Under the pieces are notes generated by a model that ran no database searches, was not told the origin of the DNA, and saw nothing but the letters and a program-made list of their open reading frames with translations. From positions 1 through 6,717 of the forward strand of contig JAUYDD010000110.1 of NCBI GenBank assembly GCA_030704765.1: DNA of 6,717 nt. The letters run 5' to 3'. Origin of the DNA: Nanobdellota archaeon (GTDB lineage: Archaea > Nanobdellota > Nanobdellia > Pacearchaeales > GW2011-AR1). The translations under genes were made by a program, and so were the position numbers. Of this stretch, positions 1 to 4,625 are shown in pieces (the stretch's first letter is position 1; each line of letters begins with the position of its first letter).

Positions 1-17
1 TTTTGCCACAGCTAAAA

Positions 18-136
18 AATCGCCTGCTGGCGAGTGTGGTTTGATTGGCCCTTGTTTTTAGGATGCTCGAGAATTGAAAACTGTAACATTTGCTACGACC
101 ACATGATAAATCATGAGGTTTTCAATTCTCGACATA
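18..136. repeat. compound palindromic element, copy 1
   Basis: This copy has two parts. The first (18-45) carries AATCGCCTGCT at 18-28, a 5-bp hairpin (TCGCC/GGCGA, 20-33) and GTTTGAT at 39-45. The second begins with TTTTTAGGATGCTCG (55-69) and forms a perfect 15-bp stem, 67-81 with 118-132. Inside that stem is an inner palindrome at 102-115 (CATGAT, AA, ATCATG), and about 18 unpaired bases (82-99) lie on one side only. The element ends with GACATAA. Landmark sequences and architecture recur at 1129-1261, and the second part recurs inverted near 6639-6694. The sequence does not reveal which strand, if any, is transcribed. It may be a non-autonomous mobile element or a structured RNA. Confidence 0.7.
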
Positions 137-292
137 AGAAATAAGACAAGAAAAAAAGCCTTGTCTCAAAAAGCAATTGAAGAAGTCCATGAACTTGTAT
201 CAAGGCCTGATATAGGTATAAAAATAGAAACCTCTAATAAATCTAAAAAACAAATATTAGACGAGATAAAATCTTATATTCCTAAAAAATGA
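113..292 (+). CDS. short ORF of unknown function, possibly the tail of a broken gene
   Basis: I do not recognise this 59-residue ORF. Its stop codon overlaps the start of the Dph2-like gene (ATGA at 289-292), a common sign of translational coupling. The first ten or so codons are made of the right arm of the palindromic element, and an in-frame TAA at 107-109 closes the frame upstream. The natural start is therefore unclear: ATG at 113, or TTG at 161, which would give 43 residues. The C-terminal half (an EVHELVSRPDIGIKIET stretch followed by a charged amphipathic helix ending IKSYIPKK) faintly resembles the end of small P-loop kinases, where a strand carrying an acidic-Thr pair precedes a final helix. 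That is only an impression. It could be the 3' remnant of a gene cut off when the element arrived, or a fortuitous ORF. Confidence 0.35.
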   Translation: MRFSILDIRNKTRKKALSQKAIEEVHELVSRPDIGIKIETSNKSKKQILDEIKSYIPKK

Positions 293-909
293 AAATACTT
301 TATACAGAATCAAAACTTAGAAATCTGAAAGTTTCTTTATCAAACGGAGAAATAAAAAAACTCCCAAAAAAATTGTTTTTAGCTTACTCAATACAGTATA
401 AAGCTCTTGCTTATGATATAAAAGAACTTCTTGAAAAAAACAATATTATTATAACAAAGATTAAGCAAGTATTAGGTTGTTCAAAAATAAGACTATCTGA
501 TGATGAATCAATCTTGTTTATAGGTAGCGGAAGATTTCATTCAATGAACCTGTTCCTTCAAGCAAAAAATATTTTCATATTAGATAACAATAGGATAATA
601 AATATTCAGGAATCAGAGATTAATGCTTTAAGATCCAAAAGAAAAACAGCACTTCTTAAGTTCTTGTCAGCTGAAAATATAGGCATTTTTGTTTCAACTA
701 AACCTGGTCAATCTAATCTAAAAAAAGCACTTTTATTAAAACATAGATTGAATAAAAAAGAAAAATCTTGTTATATCTTTGTATCTAATAAAATTGACAT
801 TAGTCAGTTTGAAAATTTCAATATTGATTCTTGGATAAATACAGCCTGTATTGGATTATCTTATGATAATCCGGACATAATCAATCTTGACGAGATACCT
901 GATATATAA
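289..909 (+). CDS. dph2: Dph2-family diphthamide synthesis protein, short form lacking the first domain
   Basis: Dph2 is a radical enzyme that uses a 4Fe-4S cluster to transfer the 3-amino-3-carboxypropyl group of S-adenosylmethionine onto a histidine of elongation factor 2, the first step of diphthamide synthesis. The 206-residue protein matches the second and third domains. In order: a strand-helix start after KLPKKL (25-30), the cluster-cysteine segment QVLGC (Cys64), the GSGRFH motif (79-84), the STKPGQ loop (136-141) and NTAC (Cys187) in the place of the usual ACPR segment. Usual archaeal Dph2 has about 340 residues and three cluster cysteines, one per domain. Here the N-terminal domain with the first cysteine is absent, the Pro-Arg after Cys187 is replaced by Ile-Gly, and the usual PGQ before VLGC is reduced to Gln. 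The upstream 288 bases do not encode the missing domain. Family assignment is firm; activity is uncertain, and a separate partner subunit would probably be needed. Confidence 0.82.
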   Translation: MKILYTESKLRNLKVSLSNGEIKKLPKKLFLAYSIQYKALAYDIKELLEKNNIIITKIKQVLGCSKIRLSDDESILFIGSGRFHSMNLFLQAKNIFILDNNRIINIQESEINALRSKRKTALLKFLSAENIGIFVSTKPGQSNLKKALLLKHRLNKKEKSCYIFVSNKIDISQFENFNIDSWINTACIGLSYDNPDIINLDEIPDI

Positions 910-914
910 TATTA

Positions 915-935
915 GGTTTGGTTTTTGATTATTTA
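915..935 (+). terminator. possible oligo-T terminator after the Dph2-like gene
   Basis: A T-rich stretch with runs of T starts six bases after the stop codon, before the first hairpin at 939. Archaeal RNA polymerase stops at oligo-T tracts. This fits the position, but the whole region is AT-rich, so the signal is weak. Confidence 0.3.
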
Positions 936-938
936 GTC

Positions 939-997
939 TCCAAGAAAAACTTATGAAAGTTTTTCTGGGACATTCAAAATCTATAAAAGATTTTGAA
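939..997. repeat. double-hairpin repeat, unit 1
   Basis: Two perfect 10-bp hairpins are separated by a six-base spacer. Hairpin A pairs 943-952 with 957-966 around loop ATGA, and three more outer pairs (TCC/GGA) follow an A-G mismatch. The spacer GGGACA lies at 967-972. Hairpin B pairs 973-982 (TTCAAAATCT) with 988-997 around loop ATAAA. A second unit at 1069-1126 has the same order and the same arm lengths. Confidence 0.8.
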
Positions 998-999
998 GG

Positions 1000-1048
1000 T
1001 TTCAAATCAATCATGGTAAGAACTTAAGCTATTAACCATGATTTGAAA
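1000..1048. repeat. long imperfect inverted repeat
   Basis: Bases 1000-1008 (TTTCAAATC) pair with 1040-1048, and 1013-1017 (ATGGT) pair with 1035-1039. A four-base bulge (1009-1012) lies on the left arm and the loop is 17 bases (1018-1034). The bulge can slide because ATC is repeated. It sits between the two double-hairpin units and shares no clear sequence with them. Confidence 0.65.
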
Positions 1049-1068
1049 ATCAAAAAAATTTCCTGAAA

Positions 1069-1126
1069 TCAAAAAAATCTTTCATAAGATTTTTTGGAAC
1101 ATTCAAAATCTTTTAGAGATTTTGAA
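1069..1126. repeat. double-hairpin repeat, unit 2
   Basis: Hairpin A pairs 1072-1081 with 1086-1095 around loop TCAT, extended by outer pairs (TC/GA) beyond an A-G mismatch. The spacer GGAACA lies at 1096-1101. Hairpin B pairs 1102-1111 with 1117-1126 around loop TTTAG, with arms identical to unit 1. Hairpin A differs from unit 1 at two arm positions, each compensated on the other arm. Both loops read as the reverse complement of those in unit 1, exactly in A and with one difference in B. Confidence 0.8.
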
Positions 1127-1128
1127 GT

Positions 1129-1261
1129 AATCGCCTACTCCATCCTGAAGGATGGAGTTTGATCTGCGATTTTTCTGATTCGGAAATTTTTAGGATGCTC
1201 GGAAATTGAATGCAAGTAAACTACCTCATCTTAAAAGATGAGGTTTTCAATTTCCGACATA
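1129..1261. repeat. compound palindromic element, copy 2
   Basis: First part: an outer 6-bp stem (AATCGC 1129-1134, GCGATT 1166-1171) encloses a 9-bp hairpin (1137-1145 with 1150-1158, loop TGAA), followed by GTTTGAT at 1157-1163. Second part: TTTTTAGGATGCTCG at 1187-1201 is identical to copy 1. It leads into a 12-bp stem (1199-1210 with 1246-1257) that holds a 9-bp inner hairpin (1224-1232 with 1235-1243) and 13 unpaired bases (1211-1223) on one side only. The element ends GACATAAA. Read on the minus strand, both inner hairpins are followed by TAG, which recalls the subterminal hairpins of IS200/IS605-type elements. No transposase gene is present. Confidence 0.75.
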
Positions 1262-1285
1262 AAATAAAGAAATAAAAAATAAAAA
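1261..1285 (-). terminator. T-rich terminator of the small membrane protein gene
   Basis: Directly after the TAA stop, the minus strand reads as several runs of four to six T interrupted by single bases. This matches the oligo-T signals at which archaeal polymerase releases. It lies just before the palindromic element, so the element may or may not be transcribed from this side. Confidence 0.5.
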
Positions 1286-1660
1286 TTAATTTTTTGCTAT
1301 ATTAAATACTGATTTTAATGCTACAATTATAGTTGTAGGCACAAATAATACCAGTAAATATATCAATGTGTTAGAGAGCATAGGTCCCAGATATTTGACT
1401 TGACTCAATGAAGTCTTAAGCATTTCTCCAGCCTGAGAAGCTACTATTACTAGTGCTAAAGCAGCTAGTAAGAAGTTTTTAGATTCAACCTCAGAGACAT
1501 TCAAGACACCAATTAAAATACCAGCAAGCACTAATATCCATACTGTCCAATCTGGTATGCCCATTTCAGTGCTAAGGCCAGTTAATATGCCTAATATTAA
1601 AGCTACGAGAACTCCAACTAAAAATGCCCATGCACCTAATGTTTTTCCTTTTTTAGCCAT
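1286..1660 (-). CDS. small four-helix membrane protein, unknown function
   Basis: This is a 124-residue hydrophobic protein that I cannot assign to a family. A basic start (MAKKGK) is followed by four likely membrane helices at about 9-29, 38-55, 61-79 and 94-118. Short loops join them, the longest polar one being VSEVESKN (55-62). The positive N-terminus suggests it faces the cytoplasm. Helix 1 is rich in Gly and small residues, and no catalytic or metal-binding residues stand out. The start is well supported: AAGGAGGT lies five bases before the ATG, the only strong Shine-Dalgarno seen in the window. The gene appears monocistronic, divergent from the S-layer-like gene 211 bases away and ending in a T-rich tract. 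The sharp ribosome site suggests good expression. It is probably a lineage-specific membrane protein. Confidence 0.8.
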   Translation of the reverse strand: MAKKGKTLGAWAFLVGVLVALILGILTGLSTEMGIPDWTVWILVLAGILIGVLNVSEVESKNFLLAALALVIVASQAGEMLKTSLSQVKYLGPMLSNTLIYLLVLFVPTTIIVALKSVFNIAKN

Positions 1661-1665
1661 TTTTT

Positions 1666-1673
1666 ACCTCCTT
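1666..1673 (-). promoter_or_regulatory. Shine-Dalgarno site of the small membrane protein gene
   Basis: The minus strand reads AAGGAGGT, then five A before the ATG. It is a near-perfect match to the anti-Shine-Dalgarno of 16S rRNA and fixes the start codon. Several other genes here look leaderless, so a canonical site is notable. Confidence 0.85.
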
Positions 1674-1687
1674 TTAATTATTTAAAA

Positions 1688-1737
1688 TTTATATAAACAC
1701 TGTAAAAAAGTTACAATGTTAATATATTATATATAAT
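1688..1737 (-). promoter_or_regulatory. TATA-box region for the small membrane protein gene
   Basis: Two archaeal TATA-like boxes are seen on the minus strand: TTTATATAAA at 1688-1697 and a TATATATA-rich stretch at 1728-1737. The nearer one would start transcription about 25 bases on, inside the Shine-Dalgarno. The farther one would leave a leader of roughly 40 bases that keeps the site intact, so the farther box is the better candidate. The rest of 1738-1830 is AT-rich with no gene. Confidence 0.5.
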
Positions 1738-1834
1738 ACAGAACAATAAAGGTATTATAAAGTTTTTCATTAGTGTTATAGATAAATAAACTAGCCTATA
1801 AATTCCTTTGAAATATATTTTCAAAAACCATAAA

Positions 1835-1844
1835 CTTTATAAAG
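1835..1844 (+). promoter_or_regulatory. TATA box of the S-layer-like gene
   Basis: CTTTATAAAG is centred about 32 bases before the ATG at 1872. With transcription starting about 25 bases past the box, the leader would be only a few bases, which is typical of archaeal short-leader or leaderless mRNAs. No Shine-Dalgarno is seen. Confidence 0.6.
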
Positions 1845-1871
1845 GTGTTATAACTCAAAAATTATAACAAA

Positions 1872-3596
1872 ATGAAGAGCAAAATCTTATATTCAAGTTT
1901 ATTGATGCTAATATTGTCTATAGCAATAGTATCAGCAACAGTGACTATAACTTCTACAACACCTAATTCTTTTACTAAATCTTTGACACAATCTAGTTTT
2001 ATAGTGACAAACCATGGAACTGATAATGTCAGGCTTACTTTGACTATTCCAGCAACAATAGATGATAGTAAAGGCCATTCAATCACTTTATCAACAACTT
2101 CTCCTATTATATATAATAATATTGCACCTGGACAGAGCACAGGAGCTATTAATATAGCTTATTCAGGAGATACAGCACTATTTAAAATTGGAGAGTTTTC
2201 AATAAATATAGTTGTAAAATCAGAACAAATGAATCCTGATGGAACAATTAACCCTTCTAATAACATGACTTTGAATGTTCCTGTAAAATTTATCAATACT
2301 TTCTGCAGATATGGTGAAAATGATAGTGGTCTTTCAATATCAACTGTAGACATAAATACAAATGGTGAAGATGATTATGAATGGAGACCTTTGGATGAAG
2401 TTACTATTAAAGTAAAAGTAGAAAATGTTGGAACAGATAAAATCAGCAATGTTAATTTGGAGTTAGGTTTAATAGATTCAAATGGTAAAAACACTATATC
2501 TAATATGGATAATCTTGACAATAAAAAAGTAAGTCTTGGAACAATAAGTGAAGATAAAGAAAAAACATATGAATTTAAATTTAAAGTTCCTGTTGATTTT
2601 AAAGATGAAAACTACCTATTTGTCGTTAAAGCATATAAAAGTGGAAAAGAAGCAGAAATATGCACTTCTTCATCATCTGATTTAGAAAGTAAATATTTCC
2701 AATCAATTTCAGGCACTAGGGTGACTGACACAGATAAACAAGTTGTTGTAGATAATATAATATTGTCTCCTGAAGAAAAATCACAATGCGGAGATAAGGT
2801 CCAAATTTCTGCAAATGTAGTTAATATTGGAGATGAAGATTATCTAGACCAGGTTAAAGTGACTTTATATAATAAAGATTTGAACATTAACTTGGTTCAA
2901 GAAGTAAGAGAAGATTTAGATCAAGGTGATTCTTATAATATAGATTTTGAGTTTGATGTACCTCAAAATGCACAAGAAAAAACTTATACTTTAGAGTTTA
3001 GGACTTATTATGATTATGATGAAGATGATAATACTTATGGAGAGATTTCTTCAAGTAAATTCTACAAGACAATAAAAATAGAAGGAAATTGTGAAAAAAT
3101 CGATACAACTATACCCACTGTTCCTCAAGCAAGAATAACTGCTGAATTAGATCCAGAGACACCAGAAGCAGTTGCAGGCAAGCAAGTCATAATAAAATCT
3201 AATATTAAAAATACCGGAACAACAGAAAGCACTTACACAATCACCGTATATGGAAATAGTGCTTGGTCAAGCTTAGTATCAATAAATCCAACTGATGTTA
3301 AATTAGCACCAGGTGAATCAAAAGATGTGAGCATAGTATTGAATGTAGATGCAGCTGCAGAAGGAGAAAAAGAATTCTCTATAAGGGCTTTAAGTGCAGC
3401 AAGTGACAAAGCAGTTGAGCAAAAAGTATCTTTATTGATTGTAAAACCAAGTGCTACAGCAGATTATTCTGCAGTTTCTGAACATCTGAAAAAGAACTGG
3501 TTCATCTATTTAATAATATTAGTCAATCTTATATTGATTATAGCAATAATCGCTGTCATAAGAAGAATGGTCTCAGGCCCTAAAAGAGAATATTAA
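1872..3596 (+). CDS. putative S-layer-like surface protein with CARDB/NEW3-type domains and C-terminal anchor
   Basis: This 574-residue exported protein probably forms part of the cell surface. A signal peptide covers about 1-22 (MKSK, hydrophobic core, then VSA-TVT). Four beta-rich, Ig-like segments follow: 23-140, about 172-264, 290-407 and 418-526. Each resembles the CARDB/NEW3 domains of archaeal COG1361-type S-layer-associated proteins, as in VTIKVKVENVGTD (177-189), VQISANVVNIGDED (310-323) and VIIKSNIKNTGTTEST plus LAPGESKDVSI. Only four cysteines occur (145, 264, 306, 407); they lie at domain edges and could form disulphides 145-264 and 306-407. N-glycosylation sequons occur at Asn131 and Asn150. 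One membrane helix (about 543-563) precedes a short basic tail (RRMVSGPKREY), so the protein is anchored by its C-terminus. No PGF-like or other known archaeosortase signal precedes the helix. Whether it forms the lattice or is an accessory surface protein cannot be told. Confidence 0.85.
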   Translation: MKSKILYSSLLMLILSIAIVSATVTITSTTPNSFTKSLTQSSFIVTNHGTDNVRLTLTIPATIDDSKGHSITLSTTSPIIYNNIAPGQSTGAINIAYSGDTALFKIGEFSINIVVKSEQMNPDGTINPSNNMTLNVPVKFINTFCRYGENDSGLSISTVDINTNGEDDYEWRPLDEVTIKVKVENVGTDKISNVNLELGLIDSNGKNTISNMDNLDNKKVSLGTISEDKEKTYEFKFKVPVDFKDENYLFVVKAYKSGKEAEICTSSSSDLESKYFQSISGTRVTDTDKQVVVDNIILSPEEKSQCGDKVQISANVVNIGDEDYLDQVKVTLYNKDLNINLVQEVREDLDQGDSYNIDFEFDVPQNAQEKTYTLEFRTYYDYDEDDNTYGEISSSKFYKTIKIEGNCEKIDTTIPTVPQARITAELDPETPEAVAGKQVIIKSNIKNTGTTESTYTITVYGNSAWSSLVSINPTDVKLAPGESKDVSIVLNVDAAAEGEKEFSIRALSAASDKAVEQKVSLLIVKPSATADYSAVSEHLKKNWFIYLIILVNLILIIAIIAVIRRMVSGPKREY

Positions 3597-3612
3597 GTCT
3601 AGCATAATAAAG

Positions 3613-3620
3613 TTTTTATA
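3613..3620 (+). promoter_or_regulatory. TATA box of the MazG-like gene
   Basis: TTTTTATA is centred about 25 bases before the ATG at 3642, the spacing expected for a leaderless archaeal transcript. The upstream in-frame ATG at 3621 immediately follows the box and would lie outside such a transcript. The box therefore decides the start codon. Confidence 0.55.
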
Positions 3621-3641
3621 ATGCTATATTATTTTATTTCT

Positions 3642-3962
3642 ATGACTCTTAAAGATATTCAAGATGATGTAAATAGGTGGGCAAGTCAGTTTAATTTTCC
3701 TTATTGGCCTCCTTTAGACCAATTAGCTAGGTTAACAGAAGAAACTGGTGAAGTAGCAAGGGAGATGAATCATCTTTATGGTTCAAAGAAAAAGAAACCT
3801 GATGAGAAACCTTCAAATCTAAGCGATGAATTAATAGACGTCATATTTACTTGTGTTTGTATAGCAAATAGGGAAGGAATAGACCTTCAAGAACAATGGA
3901 CTAAGACTATGCAAGAAAAACATTATAAAAGAGATAATGATAGATATGAAAGAAAACCTTAG
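3642..3962 (+). CDS. MazG-like nucleotide pyrophosphohydrolase (YpjD type)
   Basis: This 106-residue all-helical protein belongs to the MazG superfamily, which hydrolyses nucleoside triphosphates to monophosphate and pyrophosphate with Mg2+ bound by acidic residues, often to clear damaged nucleotides. The metal-binding pattern is complete: EETGE (Glu33, Glu34, Glu37) and, after a Lys-rich linker (49-57), ELID (Glu63, Asp66). The segment from WASQF through YWPPLDQLARLTEE to AREMNHLYG closely resembles the Bacillus YpjD group of small MazG proteins, as does ANREGIDL (75-82). The ATG at 3642 is preferred on TATA spacing; starting at 3621 would add MLYYFIS. The gene lies 45 bases after the S-layer-like gene with its own promoter, so it is probably not a strict operon member. 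Its stop codon directly abuts the convergent PAP2 gene. Substrate preference cannot be read from the sequence. Confidence 0.88.
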   Translation: MTLKDIQDDVNRWASQFNFPYWPPLDQLARLTEETGEVAREMNHLYGSKKKKPDEKPSNLSDELIDVIFTCVCIANREGIDLQEQWTKTMQEKHYKRDNDRYERKP

Positions 3963-4577
3963 TCATTCTAATTTCAATTTCCTAATCACTTTTTTCCCTA
4001 TTTCATATTTTTCTTCTAGATATATCAATGTCATTCCGATAAGATAGCCTATAATAGCCCCAAACATTATATCTGACAGATAATGCACGCCAAAATAGCT
4101 TCTTGAAAAAGCAGCAGCACACGCAAAGATAATCCATATAAACTTAAGTTTTTTGAATTCTTTGATCAAGATAGGAACACTTGCAAAAACAAACATAGCA
4201 TGCATAGATGGAAAAGAGAAATCCCAACTATTGAAACTGTTCTTCATTAGATAGAACAATATTTCTAATGCAGGAAATCCATTTTCAAAAGGCCTGGACC
4301 TTTGTATGATTATTTTAAGAATAAATGAGATTATTATAGCAAAAATACCTGACAGCCATAGAGGTATTATCCATCTTCTTTTGTTCTCTTTCCATAAAAA
4401 TACAGCTGTTAAAAAAAAGAATATTATGAATATATTGCCAGCAAGACTGAAACCTAAGAAAATATAATCAAAAAAAGGATTTCTAATGGACACAAAAAAA
4501 CCCATGATTTTTTTATCGAAAATAAATGCAAATATTGCTGAAATAATTAATATGCTAAAATAAAACTCTTTTTTCAT
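3963..4577 (-). CDS. PAP2-family membrane phosphatase
   Basis: This 204-residue integral membrane protein of the type 2 phosphatidic acid phosphatase family removes phosphate from lipid phosphates or polyprenyl diphosphates, usually on the outer face of the membrane. All three signature motifs are present: K88-x6-R95-P96 (KIIIQRSRP), P123-S124-M-H126 (PSMH in place of the common PSGH) and S158-R159-x5-H165-x3-D169 (SRSYFGVHYLSD). H126 and H165 are the catalytic pair and D169 their support. Six membrane segments are likely, near 6-21, 38-61, 69-87, 126-139, 146-163 and 169-186. The ATG at 4577 is chosen because the shared TATA box lies about 23 bases upstream; an in-frame ATG at 4592 falls at the edge of that box and would add MIKNI. 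The neighbouring archaeosortase homologue makes a role in envelope lipid or lipid-carrier recycling plausible, but the substrate is unknown. Confidence 0.88.
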   Translation of the reverse strand: MKKEFYFSILIISAIFAFIFDKKIMGFFVSIRNPFFDYIFLGFSLAGNIFIIFFFLTAVFLWKENKRRWIIPLWLSGIFAIIISFILKIIIQRSRPFENGFPALEILFYLMKNSFNSWDFSFPSMHAMFVFASVPILIKEFKKLKFIWIIFACAAAFSRSYFGVHYLSDIMFGAIIGYLIGMTLIYLEEKYEIGKKVIRKLKLE

Positions 4578-4591
4578 TATATTTTTAATCA

Positions 4592-4606
4592 TTAAATATT
4601 TAAATA
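4592..4606. promoter_or_regulatory. symmetrical TATA box shared by the divergent PAP2 and archaeosortase genes
   Basis: TTAAATATTTAA (4592-4603) is a perfect palindrome inside the short divergent gap. From its centre the plus-strand ATG (4626) is about 27 bases away and the minus-strand ATG at 4577 about 21-23 bases away. Both distances suit leaderless archaeal transcription. There is no room for two independent boxes in the gap. Confidence 0.6.
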
Positions 4607-4625
4607 CCTTGACTTTAATATCTTT

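Noticed and set aside
30..60. A tRNA T-arm suggested by GTGTGGTTTGATTGG.
   Set aside because: No matching 3' stem arm, acceptor stem or anticodon arm can be folded around it.
2..61. Open frame ending at TAG (59-61) that reads FATAKKSPAGECGLIGPCF, as if the tail of a gene entering from the left.
   Set aside because: Its stop lies in the 15-base block (TTTTTAGGATGCTCG) also present at 1187-1201, and AATCGCCTGCT within it recurs at 1129-1139, both in a non-coding region. The stretch is better explained as repeat, though a real gene tail cannot be excluded without upstream sequence.
16..144. Cysteine-rich frame with a CSRIENCNIC pattern, resembling a small zinc protein.
   Set aside because: It has no start before the element, runs through both arms of the palindrome, and the same frame in copy 2 stops after a few codons.
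1190..1261. Reading the nested palindromes as H/ACA guide RNAs, since each ends in GACA after a stem.
   Set aside because: The base-pairing pocket would be nearly absent on the 3' side, no K-turn is visible in the inner stem, and the ACA spacing does not fit. C/D boxes are also missing.
910..1285. CRISPR array.
   Set aside because: The repeats are not direct repeats of constant length with unique spacers; they are hairpins with varied arms and irregular spacing, and no cas gene is present.
1862..2140. Minus-strand open frame of 92 codons.
   Set aside because: It lies wholly opposite the S-layer-like gene, whose signal peptide and domains are clear; it is a shadow frame.
2159..2353. Minus-strand open frame of 64 codons.
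   Set aside because: Opposite the S-layer-like gene, with no promoter, ribosome site or recognisable domain.
3480..3596. C-terminus of the S-layer-like protein as an archaeosortase sorting signal.
   Set aside because: Helix and basic tail are present, but no PGF-like or otherwise recognised motif precedes the helix; this topology is common for ordinary anchors.
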